DNA of 64,000 bases from Boesenbergia rotunda (GCA_024364735.1 JAGFNQ010006445.1:1-64000), one strand, 5' to 3'; numbered from the stretch's first letter, positions 23,464 through 35,830 are shown. Numbers and translations are program-made. Notes: generated by a model not told the origin, from the sequence alone.

Positions 23464-23747
23464 GTTCCCCAAGCCTGTCGTAAGGCGAATAGATAAATGA
23501 AGCGCTAGCGCGGAGCTAGGTTCGCCGAGCCTGTCGTAAGGTGAAGAGATAAATGAAGTGCAAGCGTGGAGCTAGGTTCGCCGAGCCTGTTGTAAGGTGA
23601 AGAGATAAGCGAAGCGCTAGTCCGGAGCTAGGTTCTACGAGCCTGTCGTAAGGCGAAGAGATAAGCGAAGCGCTAGCGCGGAGCTAGGTTCGCCGAGCCT
23701 GTCATAAGGCGAATAGATAAATGAAGCGCTAGCGCGGAGCTAGGTTC

Positions 23748-25073
23748 TGATGGTGCAGGAAGCACCATATCGAACCTTGTTTTGATATTGGCAAAGGATT
23801 CAAAGTTAAGTACTATTTGTGATCTAACGAAGTTACTCAAGTGTGTAGGAAAGTCCTAGTTAATCTAGGCACGAAGTCCTGGCGAAGGACTGCTAGGCAC
23901 CTAGCGAAGGGCTGCTAGCAGTTGAAGACCTAGCGAAGGACTGCTAGGCACCTAGTGAAGGGCTGCTAGGAGTTGAAGACCTGGCGAAGGGCTGCTAGGC
24001 ACCGGGCGAAGGGCTGGTTGGTACCAAAGACCTGGCGAAGTGCTGTTAGGCACCTGACGAAGGACTGCTAGGCAAAAGTCCGACCGGAGGAGCCGGTTGG
24101 TAAAAGATAAACTCTCCTGAGAGGAGTAGGTGAGGACGCGTTCCCCGTCGAGGGAACAGTAGGCGTCGGTTCGACCTAGGGTTTCATTTGGGAGACCCAA
24201 AGTCAGAACCAAGACAGCTAAGGCTGTATAAACCTAATATTCTTGCTTTATTATGTTTGGTACTAACCCTGGATGCAGGACCGAAGGAACGAGTTTCTGC
24301 AGCTCAGAACGCCTCAAAGGAGAGGGGCAGCAGCTGAGCTGGGCGCCCCGGAGGTCCCAGGCGCCCAAGGTCAAAGCCAAACGAGCAGTTGAGCAAGAAG
24401 TGCTTCGGAAGTTCACTGGGCCAGGCGCCCTCAAGCTCCCGGGCGCCCTCATGGTCCTGGGCGCCCTGGGTCCAAGCCAACGAAGCGATCGAATTCAAGT
24501 CAGCCGAGAAGCCTGTTGAACAAGTCAAGCTGGGCGCTCCCTGTGTCCCGGGCGCCCCCGTCAAACTCCGAGCCCGATCCTAGAGGGATAAGGGCTGACT
24601 GAGTTCCGGATAGGGGTTTACGGATCAAGAGACACGTGGAGGGCGCCCCCAGGTGCACTATAAAAGGGGTTCGACCCCCAAGGCTTCAGAACACACTTTT
24701 CCAACGCCACAACGCTCTTCGCTCAAGCGCTCTGCTCCGGAAACTTCTGATCTCGAGGTTCTAGCGCCGACAACGACCATACGCACTGAAGTACGATCCA
24801 CACCGGGCGTCGGTAACGAAGAGTTAAATTATTCCTTTTACTGCAATACTACTGTATAATTCTCTGTAAAACTTTGCGCATTATAGAATTACCCGCAGTA
24901 AACGGTCAAGGACTGTGGGCCTTGGAGTAGGAGCCGACCGTGACTCCGAACCAAGTAAAAACAATTGTGTTCCGTGTGTTTTTGTCTTAAATTTTCGCTA
25001 CGCATTCTCTTTTCTAATCCGAAACGGTTTTACGATATTCACCCCCCCTCTATCGTATTCTCTTGATCCAACA
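23748..25073 (+). repeat. 5' LTR of S1 (1326 bp)
   Basis: TGATGGTGCAGG to GATCCAACA. U3 holds tandem GCGAAGGGCTGCTAGG-type units (23877-24075) and GC-rich GGGCGCCC motifs (24340-24650). A TATA box (TATAAAAG) lies at 24660-24667, so R should start near 24690. Confidence 0.93.
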
Positions 25074-25091
25074 AGTGGTATCAGAGCGGGG
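25074..25091 (+). other. Primer binding site of S1
   Basis: AGTGGTATCAGAGCGGGG follows the LTR directly; TGGTATCAGAGC is complementary to the 3' end of initiator tRNA-Met. Confidence 0.92.
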
Positions 25092-25559
25092 TAGCTCAAA
25101 TTTGGTGCAACCACCAATTTGGGAGTTTTTCGGATTTATGAAATTTTTTTATTTTATTTCTTTTCTTTTTCGTTAATCGAGGTTGGTGCAACACCACTCG
25201 ATCTTTTTCGCCTTTTTCAATTTTGAATTCTCATTTTTTCACCATAAGTCATAATTGATAAAACAATCAATTTTTGAAAATTTGTCATAATTTTTTTACC
25301 ATTATTTTAATATTTTTTCTCGAAATTCGTGCTATCATAATTCAAGCATTTTGTTAACTCTTAATCAGATTTTTAAAAAAATATTATTTTCCAAAACAAA
25401 AAAAAATTTTGTCACAAACTTTTTATTATTCTTTTTTTTCACCTCGAAATTCGTGCAATATTTATCTTAGGCTATTTTTTCTCTCTCCCGCACTACTAAT
25501 CCAAGACTAAGTCTTAGTATATTTTTTGTTATTTCTTATATGTACGAGGTTTAAACTAA

Positions 25560-26412
25560 ATGGTCAACCAAGAATGGAACAGTGCCCGTCCACCGCTCTT
25601 CTCTGGCGAAAATTTCAATTCCTGAAGAAGTCTAATAGAATCCCACTTGAAAGCCAATCTGGATGTGTGGTTGATAATCCAAACGGGGTTCACATTCCCC
25701 CACAGAAGATGGAACATTGATCGCCTAGGACAAATTGGACGAACCAACGCTAAGGAAGATCGAGACTGATGCTAAGGCAACAGTAATCTTACAATGTGGC
25801 CTGACCAAAGAAGAATTGAAGCGGGTCGGATCCTTCACCTGTGCCAAGGAGATGTGGGAAAAGCTAATCAATCTACACGAAGAGAGCTCCGATATTGAGA
25901 TCTTAGAAGAGTCAGCACCTGACTTCAAAATTGACTCCGGATCAGACGATGAGACAGAATCCATACTTGACTACGAATTCGAGCCAGAGTCAGAAGAGAA
26001 AGTAACTGAGACAAAAATGGTAACCAATTTTGAATTTCTTCCAGAATTACAATTAAATAATCAGACTGATACTATAATGGTCGAGGAAGGTATAATTTCT
26101 AGTGCAGGGAAAGCTCCAAGAGAACCACCAAAGAAGAAGCTTCAACCTGTACCCGAGTCCGACTCAGACTCGGAATCAGAAGACAATGAAGGAGATCAAC
26201 CCAAACTGGTCCGATTAGCTCATGATCATTATAAGAGTACTGGACAAACGATCGGGAATGGTAAGTTTTCAATATTTGAAAATCCAAAATTTATCTCAAA
26301 TAACATGATTGATTCATATAAGTTAGTTAAGGTTAATATGTTAGAAAACTTGATTCACAACCTTGCTGATTTTAAAAAATCAGAGTTTTATTTCAATTAT
26401 GATATAACTTAG
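25560..26412 (+). pseudogene. copia gag of S1, broken, zinc knuckle lost
   Basis: It begins MVNQEWNSARPPLFSGENF like the gag of S3, but meets a stop after about 20 residues and shifts frame. The longest open part (25735-26412) covers LQCGLTKEEL, then an acidic Ser/Glu-rich region and APREPPKKK. Compared with S3 the part encoding the CCHC zinc knuckle is missing: DHYK joins directly to STGQTI (near 26230). Gag forms the particle that packages element RNA; this copy could not. Confidence 0.85.
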
Positions 26413-29213
26413 ATCATTTTTGACATGTTTAATTATTTATTTTTGCTTAGAATTAGGATTGATTAGTTTAAGGACTAAAGAGTTACTTAAAACTTGAAAA
26501 CCTAGTATTGGGAGGAGGTGAGATGATAGTACGTTAGGGAAACCTTTCTAATAAGGTCAAGTATACTCTACTTGGTCTGTTTAGTATGGTGAAACTAGCC
26601 GAAGCTACCGATCCAAGACCAAACTAGTTAGACCAAAATCTTTCAAGGAGTAACTTGAAGATGAATTTTCTATAAAGGGCTTTGTCAAGGAAAGGGTTGA
26701 TGATCCAATAAGGCTACGACCAAAGAAGGTCTAGTGCCTCGCCAAGACCTGGAAGCCAATTATAGAAAATCAAATTCACTTTACTATTGTTAGATTTGAA
26801 TCTAACACAAATTTTAAGTAAATCTTAGATTTAACACTAATTTGAAGATAAAATATCTCACAAAACATATAAGGTAACCTGTTTTGTCATGTAGAACTGG
26901 GTGAGATGTTTAGGACCTAATAATGTAGTTCAATCCTTTTTCAAAATCAACTCAATTGTTTTCCGAAATTATTTCTAAATGTTTTCCACTCAACATTTTT
27001 CAAAAATTGAATTTCATCTGTTTTCAAAATTAACTCATCAAACTAAGTCTTGATTGAATTATACTAAGACCTAGGACTTGATTGGGTCAATTATTGATTG
27101 GTAAAACCAAGTCAACATAGTCAAACCTGGTCAATACTGAAGACCCTTAAAGCACTTAGATAAAGTCAGACAAGTCGGATACAAGGGGAGTTTTTTTTTG
27201 TTGGATTTTTTCTAAAACATAGTATCATCTCAAAATAAGGTTTTCAAAAATTTGATTAAAAAACCTTCGTATATTACTATCTCTTTGAAAAATTATTATC
27301 ATTATCATTTCAAAATATTTTTCGAAAACTGTGCTATCATTCCAAATTGTGTTTTCAAAAATCTATCTCCTTGAAAATTATCATACTCAAAAGGTTGTTC
27401 AAAATTGTTCCTTTAATTTTGACAAACCCTAAGACTTAAAAGAAGTTTAAAAATACTATGTTTTCAAATAATCACTATATTTTTCAAAAATTATGCTTTA
27501 CAAAAATCATTATCGTTTCAAATGTTTTTCGAAAACGGGGCTTATACTTTAAAATTATCTTCATTTCAAATTGAATTTTCTAAAATTATATTACCATATT
27601 GTTATTCAAAACTATTCTTTTGATTTTAGTAAACCCTAAAGACACAGAGGAATGTCCACTTCATGATCTACAAGGACTCCTAGGATGTGTCAAATTTAGG
27701 GGAAGTCTAAATCAAAAGAAGACTTTTTGACAAGTTTTTTAATTATTTGTTTTAAATTATTAAATAATTCTTGTGGTTTGAACCAACCCTAAAGACTTAG
27801 AGGAAGAGTACTTGTGGTCAACAAGCTTCTTAGGACTGGGTCAAGTTTAGGGGGAGGCCAAACTGAAGGATTTGCTAATTTCAAAATAATATGTTTTCAT
27901 GTACTACATTATTTAAATCCGTCTGAAAACATAAGGGAGTTTATTTAAATACTTTTATTTTTTTAAAATACTTATGAAAAATAATATTTACTTGAGTTTG
28001 AAGAATTTCCAGGACACTTAGGAAAATATCCTTGTAGTTAACAAGGTTTCCTAGGATTGTGCCAGATTGGAAAAGAAACCAAGTTAAGTAAAATATTATC
28101 TTTTAAAATAAGATTTTTCAAAAGTACTTATACCTCTCAAAATTCTAATATTTTTTCAAAAGTACTTATACCTCTCAAAATTCTAATATTTTTTTCAAAA
28201 GTACTTATACCTCTCAAATTCATAAAATTTTTCAAAGTACTTATGTTTTAAAGACAATTATTCAAAAAGTACTTTTTTTTTATCTGTATTTTTCCTTAAA
28301 CTTTTTCCCCTTTTCAAAGAATGTTTATCTTAGAAATGGTCTAAAACATAAGGAGAAGAATTTCACATTAAGGGGGAGAGAAAGAAAAGAGAGAAAGGAA
28401 TTTTTTTAAATTTTTATCTCTTTTTCAAAAAGAGCTTTAAAATTTTCTAAAGTATTTCTAAGTGTTTTGAAAATTTTTTAAGTGCATGTTTTTTTCTTAA
28501 GTAAAATTTTTCTTAGTAAACAAAATTTGTCTGAGCAAAAACTTTTTGAAAATTTTGGTAAATATTTCTAAGAAAAGTTTTTTTTGGCGAAAAACTTGTC
28601 GAAAAATTTCTTAAAGATTTTGTTTTTCAAAATGCAAAAGTGTTTCCAAGCAAAATTTTCTAAGTGTGCAAATTTTTTTTGGTAAATTTTTTTTTTCCCA
28701 ATTCTCAAAGTTGAATTTTTTTAAGGAAAATTTGGCTTCAAAATTTTGCCTAAGTAAGCTTTTTTAGTAAAATTCTTTTTGCAAAGCCTTGTATGTAAAA
28801 GGTTTTTTTAACAAAATTTATGATTGCAAAATTTTTCTAAGTGTAAAAAATTTTTTAGTGCAAACGCTTTAACTCTATTCTTTTTAAAAAAAACACTTTG
28901 TCAAAAACATGAAACACTTAGAAGTTTTACAAAAACTACATCCCTATTAGATATCTGGTTCACCCATGAATATTTTTGATATATGTCAAAGGGGGAGGAA
29001 AGGTCAAAGTTATGTATTTTATGTGTTTTATAACACAATTATTCAGGGGAGTATGAGAAAATTTTTTTATTTTTTCTGTTCAAAATTACATTGGTCTTAG
29101 ACTTTATACTGTTCAAAATTGCTATATTTAATTGGTCTTAACCTTATTGCTTAATCTGTTATAATTTTTACTTAACTTTGAATTGTGTTGCCATAAATCA
29201 AAAAGGGGGAGAT
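26413..29213 (+). other. Noncoding tail of S1 (pol deleted)
   Basis: The first 500 bases match the gag-protease interval of S3 (53290-53640). After that the sequence passes to the T-rich and A-rich 3' tail that S3 also has (47562-48700). A TTCAAAAGTACTTATACCTC phrase recurs three times at about 41-bp spacing (28115-28220). No env-like frame is seen. Confidence 0.75.
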
Positions 29214-30557
29214 TGTTAGTGCAGGAAGCACCATATCGAACCTTGTTTTGATATTAGCAAAGGATTCAAAGTTAAGTACTATTTGTGATCTAACGAAGTT
29301 ACTCAAGTGTGTAGGAAAGTCCTAGTTAATCTAGGCACGAAGTCCTGGTGAAGGACTGCTAGGCACCTAGCGAAGGGCTGCTAGGAGTTGAAGACCTGGC
29401 GAAGGACTGCTAGGCACCTAGCAAAGGGCTGCTAGGAGTTGAAGACCTGGCGAAGGGCTGCTAGGCACCGGGAGAAGGACTGCTTGGTACCAAAGACCTG
29501 GCGAAGGGCTGCTAGGCACCTGACGAAGGACTGCTGGGCAAAAGTCCAACCAGAGGAGCCGGTTGGCAAAAGGTAAACTCTCCTGAGAGGAGTAGGTGAG
29601 GACGCGTTCTCCGTCGAGGGAACAGTAGGCGTCGGTTCGACCTAGGGTTCCATTTGGGAGACCCAAAGTCAGTACAAAGACAGCTAAGCCTATATAAACC
29701 TAATATTCTTGCTTTATTATGTTTGGTACTAACCCTGGATGCAGGACCGAAGGAACGAGTTTCTGCAGCTCAGAACGCCCCAAAGGAGAGGGGCAGCAGC
29801 TGGGCTGGGCGCCCGGGAGGTCCCGGGCGCCCAAGGTCAAAGCCAAACGAGCAGTTGAGCAAGAAGTGCTTCGGAAGTTCACTGGGCCAGGAGCCCTCAA
29901 GCTCCCGGGTGCCCTCATGGTCCCGGGCGCCCTGGGTCCAAGCCAACGAAGCGATCGAATTCAAGTCAGCCGAGAAGCCTGTTGAACAAGTCAAGCTGGG
30001 CGCCCCCTGTGTCCCGGGCGCCCCCGTCAAACTCCGAGCCCGATCCTAGAGGGATAAGGGCTGACTGAGTTCCGGATAGGGGTTTACGGATCAAGAGACA
30101 CGTGGAGGGCGCCCCCAATGTCCAGGGCACCCCCAGGTGCACTATAAAAGGGGTTCGACCCCCAAGGCTTCAGAACACACTTTTCCAATGCCACAACGCT
30201 CTTCGCTCAAGCGCTCTGCTCCGGAAACTTCTGATCTCGAGGTTCTAGCGCCGACGACGACCCTACGCACCGAAGTACGATCCATATCGGGCGTCGGTAA
30301 CGAAGAGTTAAATTATTCCTTTTACTGCAATACTACTGTACAATTCTCTGTAAACCTTTGCACATTATAGAATTGCGCGTAGTAAACGGTCAAGGATCGT
30401 GGGCCTTGGAGTAGGAGCCGACCGCGACTCCGAACCAAGTAAAAACAATTGTGTTTCGTGTGTTTTTGTCTTAAATTTCCGCTACGCATTCTCTTTTCTA
30501 ATCCGAAACGGTTATGCGATATTCACCCCCCCTCTATCGTATTCTCTCAATCCATCA
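29214..30557 (+). repeat. 3' LTR of S1 (1344 bp)
   Basis: TGTTAGTGCAGG to GATCCATCA. It has an extra 18 bp near 30118 in the GC-rich stretch that the 5' LTR lacks. Confidence 0.93.
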
Positions 30558-32970
30558 GGTTCGTCGAGTCTGTCGTAAGGTCAGTAGATAAATGAAGCGC
30601 TAGCACGGAGCTAGGTTCGCCGAGCCTGTCGTAAGGCAGTGAGAATCGCTAGCGTGGAGCTAGGTTCGCCGAGCTTGTAGTAAGGCAGTGAGAATCGCTA
30701 GCGTGAGACTAGGTTCGCTGAGCCTGTCGTAAGGCAGTGAGAATTGCTAGTGTGGGGCTAGGTTCGCCGAGCCTGTCGTAAGGCAGTGAGAATCGCTAGC
30801 GTGGGGCTAGGTTCACTGAGCCTGTCATAAGTCGAATAGATAAATGAAGCGCTAGTGCGGAGCTATGTTCGCCGAGCCTGTCGTAAGGCGAAGAGATAAA
30901 TGAAGCGCTAGCGCGGAGCTAGGTTCGCCAAGCCTGTCGTAAGGCGAAGAGAAAAGCGAAGCGCTAGCACGGAGCTATGTTCGCCGAGTCTGTCGTAAGG
31001 CGAAGAGATAAGCGAAGCGCTAGCGCGGAGCCAGGTTCGCCGAGCCTGTCATAAGGCGAATAGATAAACGAAGTGCTAACACGGAGCTAGGTTCGCCTAG
31101 CCTGTCGTAAGGCAAATAGATAAATGAAGCGCTAGCGCGGAGCTAGGTTCGCCGAGCCTGTCGTAAGACAGTGAGAATCGCTAGCGTGGAGATAGGTTCA
31201 CCGAGCCTGTCGTAAGGCAGTGAGAATTGCTAGGTTCACTGAGCCTATCGTAATGCAGTGAGAATCGCTAGCGTGGGGCTAGGTTCGTCGAGCCTATCAT
31301 AAGGCAGTGAGAATCGCTAGCGTGGGGCTAGGTTCCTCGAGCCTGTCGTAAGGCGAATAGATAAATGAAGGGATAGCGCGGAGCTAGGTTCACCGAGCCT
31401 ATCGTAAGGCAGAGAGATAGGCAAAGCGCTAGCGTGGAGCTAGGTTCGTCGAGCCTATCGTAAGGTGATGAGATATGCGAAGCGCTAGCGCGGAGCTAGG
31501 TTTGCCAAGCCTGTCGTAAGGCAGTGAGAATCGCTAGCGCTGGGCTAGGTTCACCGAGCCTGTCGTAAGGCAGTGAGAATCGCTAACGTGGGGCTAGGTT
31601 CACCGAGCCTGTCGTAAGGCAGTGAGAATCGCTAGCGTGGGGCTTGGTTCGCTGAGCCTATCGTAAGGCAGTGAGAATCGCTAGCGTAGGCTAGGTTCAC
31701 TAAGCCTATCGTAAGGCGAATAGATAAATGAAGCGCTAGTGCGGAGCTAGGTTCGTCGAGCCTGTCGTAAGGCGAAGAGATAAATGAAGTGCTAGCGCGG
31801 AGCTAGGTTTGCTGAGCCTGTCGTATGACGAAGAGATAAGTGAAGCACTAACGGGGAGCTAGGTTCGCCGAGCCTGTCGTAAGGCGAAGAGATAAGCGAA
31901 GCGCTAGCGCAGAGCTAGGTTCGCCGAGTCTGTCGTAAGGCGAATAGATAAATGAAGTGCTAACGCGGAGCTATGTTCGCCGAGCCTATTGTAAGGCCTG
32001 TAGATAAATGAAGCGCTAGCGCGGAGCTAGGTTCCCCGAGCTTTTCATAAGGCAGTGAGACTCGCTAGCGCGGAGCTAGGTTTGCCGAGCCTGTCGTAAG
32101 GCAGTGAGAATCGTTAGTGTGGGTCTAGGTTCACTGAGCCTGTCGTAAGGTAGTGAGAATCGCTAGTGTGGGGCTAGGTTCGCCGAACCTGTCGTAATGC
32201 AGTGAGAATCACTAGCATGGGGCTAGGTTCGCCAAGCCTGTCATAAGGCAGTGAGAATCTCTAGCGTGCGGCTAGGTTCACCGAGCCTTTCATAAGGCGA
32301 ATAGATAAATGGAGCGATAGCGCGGAGCTAGGTTCGCCGAGCCTGTCGTAAGGCAGAGAGATAAGTGAAGCGTTAGCTCGGAGCTAGGTTCGCCGAGCCT
32401 GTCATAAGGCGAAGAGATAAATGATGCACTAGCGCGGAGCTAGGTTCACCGAACCTGTCGTAAGGTGAATAGATAAATGAAGCGCTAGCGCGGAGCTAGG
32501 ATCGCCGAGCCTATCGTAAGGCGAAGAGATTAATGAAGTGCTAGCATAGAGCTAGGTTCACCGAAGCACGGAGCTAGGTTCCCTAAGCCTGTCGTAAGGC
32601 AAATAGATAAATGAAGCACTAGCGCGGAGCTAGGTTCGCCGAGCCTGTCGTAAGGCCAGTAGATCAATGAAGCGCTAGCGCGGAGCTAGGTTCACCGAGC
32701 TTGTCGTAATGCCAGTAGATAAATGAAGCGCTAGCGCGGAGCTAGGTTCGCCGAGCCTATCGTAAGGCAAAGAGATAAGCGCTGAGCCTGTCGTAAGGTA
32801 GTGAGAATCGCTAGCATGGAGCTAGGTTCGCCGAGCCTATCGTAAGGCGAGGAGATAAATGAATCGCTAGCGCGGGGCTAAGTTCGCCGAGCCTGTCGTA
32901 AGCTGAAGAGATAAGTGAAGCGCTTGCGCGGAGCTCGGTTCGCTAAGTCTGTCGTAAGGTGGAGAGGTAA

Positions 32971-33099
32971 ATAATGGAGGAAGGAAGTTCTAAACTCCAT
33001 GAAGGAGTTGATAAAACCCTGGGGCAGCCTCTGGAACTATCGTTGGGCCGCTCCTGATAATGTGTTCAAAAAGCACCTGACACTTTACACCATCGGTAT
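32971..33099 (-). pseudogene. Gypsy gag, continuation
   Basis: On the minus strand the frame resumes with TDGVKCQV, directly completing HQYT of the preceding part. With a frameshift it goes on to blocks resembling FQRLPQGFINSF of gag. It then runs straight into the first monomer of the tandem array near 32970, so the rest of gag and all of pol are missing. Confidence 0.78.
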
Positions 33100-33502
33100 T
33101 GTTAGTAGGAGCCCTAGAGGCAATTATGTGATGATTGACTAGGGACAATTTTGTATCATATTCTATCATTAATAAAGACATGTTTGGTTATTATACTTAC
33201 TTTGTATTTGTGCCAAATAACTAAGTATAATAATGTCCTTGTGTAGTAGGTTCTTATCTACATCATATCGATTGGTTGAATCGATAGTGAGATGATGTAG
33301 AGAACACTATACTAAACTATTCCTAGTCGAGCATTAATATTTAAGGACAATATTAATGCATGGAGACTAGCATGTAGGTCAACTGATGACTTGAGCTCAC
33401 AAGTCATGGATATGTGATATCAAGTTGACACATGGGTATACATTGGAGAATGTGTACTGAATTGACCCGCCATGAGAAAGTTTCATAGATTGTCATATGA
33501 GT

Positions 33503-34896
33503 TGTTGGTGCAAGAAGCACCATATCGAACCTTGTTTTGATATTGGCAAAGGGTTCAAAGTTAAGTATCATTTGTGATCTAATAAAGTTACTCAAGTGTG
33601 CAGGAAAGTCCTAGGTAATCTAGGCAATAAGTCCTAGCCGTGGGCTGGGCAACTAAGTCCTGGCATAAGGTTGGGCAATAAGTCCTGGTCGTGGACTGGG
33701 CACTAAGACCTGGCCGAGGGCTGGGCACCGAAGACCTGGTTCGAGGAATTGGGCACTAAGACCTGGCCGGGGGCTGGGCACCGAAGACCTGCTCAGAAGG
33801 TGGGCACTAAGACCTGGTCGCGGATTGGGCATGAAGACCTGGTAAGTAAAGCTGGGCAAAAGTCCAACTGGAGGAGCCGGTTGGCAAAAGGTAAATTCTC
33901 CTGAGAGGAGTAGGTGAGGACGCGCTCCCCGTCGAGGGAACATAGGCGTCGACTCGACCTAGGGCTCCATTTTGGAGACCCAAAGTCAGAACCAAGACAG
34001 CTACGGCTGTAAAATTCACTAACATTCTTGCTTTATTATGTTTGGTACTAACCCTGGATGCAGGACCGAAAGAACGAGTCTCTGCAGCTTAGAACGCCTC
34101 AAAGGAGTGAGGCAGCAGCTGGGTTGGGCGCCCGGGAGGTCCCGAGCGCCCTAATTAAGAGCCAAACATGGGTTGAGCAAGAAAACGCTTCGGAAGCATA
34201 GCTCTGGGGCGCCCCCATGCTCCCGGGCGCCCCCGTGCTCCCGGGCGCCCTGGATGCCTCGGGTGCCCTGGGCTCAAGCCAACGAAGCAGATAGAATCAA
34301 GCCAGCGAGAAGCCAGCGGAACGAGTCAACCCGAGCGCCCCCTGCGTCCCAGGCGCCCCCGGTCAAACCTCAGCCCGATCCTGGAGGGATAATGGCTGAC
34401 CGAGCCCTGTCCGGATTGATAGACACGTGGGGGGGGGGGGCGCCCCCAACGTTCAGGGCGCCCCGGGAGGCTATAATAAGCCCCTCGACCCCAAGGCTCC
34501 GAACATAACTTCTTCCAACGCCAATACGCTCTTCTACTCAAGCGCTCTGCTCCAGAAAACTTCCATCTCGAGATTCTAGCGCCGACGACGACCCTATGCA
34601 CCGAAGAATGATCTACACCGGGCGTCGGTAAAGAAGAATTAATTTTTTAATTGCACTTTCTCTGCACTACTACTGTACATCTTCTTGTAATTATTTGCGC
34701 GACTATAGTATTTCCCGCAGTAAACGGTCAATGACCGTGGGCCTTGGAGTAGGAGCCGACCGCGACTCCGAACCAATTAAATCGTGGTGTTTGCGTTTGG
34801 TTTTTGTGTTAAAATTCCGCTGTGCATAGTCTCTCTAAATCCGAAACGTTTTATGATGTTCACCCCCCCCTCTATCATTATTCTCTCGATCCAACA
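33503..34896 (+). mobile_element. SIRE-like solo LTR S2 (1394 bp)
   Basis: TGTTGGTGCAAGAAGCACC to CGATCCAACA, flanked by TGAGT on both sides (33498-33502 and 34897-34901), inside the family A LTR. It is of the same family as the S1 LTRs but more diverged: its U3 tandem units read GGGCTGGGCACCGAAGACCT, and a long G run occurs near 34430. No internal region remains. Confidence 0.92.
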
Positions 34897-35484
34897 TGAG
34901 TGTCATAAACTTTCTCATGTGACTATTAGTATGAATAGTCCTTAGACCTAAAGTCACTACGGTTCCCTACATAAGGAGTTATGTACTTTGGTATCGTCAA
35001 ACGTCACCCGTAACAGGGTGGACTATAAAGGCGATCACTGGGTATGTAATGAATTATGCGGAGGGATGTGAGTGATGTAGATGTGATCTATCCCTCCCAT
35101 ATGACGGGAGTGATATCTGTGGGCCCTTTGATCGAGTAAGACTACTAAAACGCATGACCATGCTCAAATGAGTCAATATGAGATATTGAGCTCATTTGTT
35201 TGAGTGAGTCTACTTGGGGATCAAGAAACATAAGATTGACTGAGGATGACACGGTCTATGCCTCATTGGTCAATCTAGATATCAAGGATAGAAGGACAAT
35301 GTCATACATTATCATAGTCACGAAGGTTTAGTCGGATCTCGACTTTTCTTGTTACTTGGGTAGCAATGATGCATTGCTAGATGTCGCTCATTGCTTATGT
35401 GTCTAAAGTGTTTAGACGCATTGCCAACGTCACGAGAACCTATTGGGTCACACACAAAGGACAAGATGCTTCGGGAAATCTGAT

Positions 35485-35830
35485 TGGTTGATCTGAGCCC
35501 GAGTTGGGAACTCGGGAGACCTGAGCCCGAGTTGGGAACTCGGGAAATCTGAGCCCGAATTAGGAACTCGGGAAACCTGAGCCCGAGTTGGGAACTCGAA
35601 ATATCTGAGCCCGAGTTGGGAACTCGGGAGGCCATTTCGGGAGCTCGAGTTGGGAACTCGGGAGTGCGGGTCGGGAGCTCGACACTCGACAGACTAGGCC
35701 GGGAGCTCGGCAGACTGGGTCGGCACTCGGCAGACTGGGCTGGGAGCTCGGCAGATTGGGTCGGAGCTCGGTAGACTGGGTCGGAGCTCGGCAGACTGGG
35801 TCAGGAGCTCGGCACTCGGGAGACTTGGTC
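35485..35830. repeat. Palindromic short tandem repeats in family A LTR
   Basis: From 35499 to about 35670 the 19-bp near-palindrome CCCGAGTTGGGAACTCGGG recurs with spacing of about 28 bp. It is followed by CGGCAGACTGGGTCGG-type repeats of about 22 bp to 35830. Each unit can form a small hairpin. Confidence 0.88.

Larger units (their letters stand above)
23748..30557 (+). mobile_element. SIRE-like Ty1/copia element S1, non-autonomous
   Basis: It is complete at both ends, with LTRs at 23748-25073 and 29214-30557 and GGTTC duplicated outside (23743-23747 and 30558-30562). A tRNA-Met primer site follows the 5' LTR and a purine tract (29201-29213) precedes the 3' LTR. The internal 4.1 kb has only a damaged gag; protease, integrase, RT and RNase H are deleted compared with S3. 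By hand the LTRs differ at about 50 positions (roughly 4%) plus an 18-bp indel. Confidence 0.93.
20223..32970 (-). repeat. Tandem array of 56- and 49-bp monomers inside gypsy G
   Basis: Monomers share GAGCCTGTCGTAAGGC and GCTAGGTTCG. One class (56 bp) continues with GAAGAGATAAATGAAGCGCT; the other (49 bp) replaces that with AGTGAGAATCGCTAGCG. The array occupies 20223-20601, 23469-23747 and 30563-32970, about 3.1 kb or some 55-60 units by length, and is split by two retrotransposons. The two classes occur in alternating runs. The array lies between the broken gag and the 3' LTR. Confidence 0.92.

Noticed and set aside
24340..24600. GC-rich stretch as a CpG island or gene start
   Set aside because: It falls within a SIRE-like LTR and recurs in every copy; overlapping frames on both strands show no domain.
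20223..32970. CRISPR-like array (short repeats at regular spacing)
   Set aside because: The whole monomer is repeated with no unique spacers, and the host is a plant nuclear genome.
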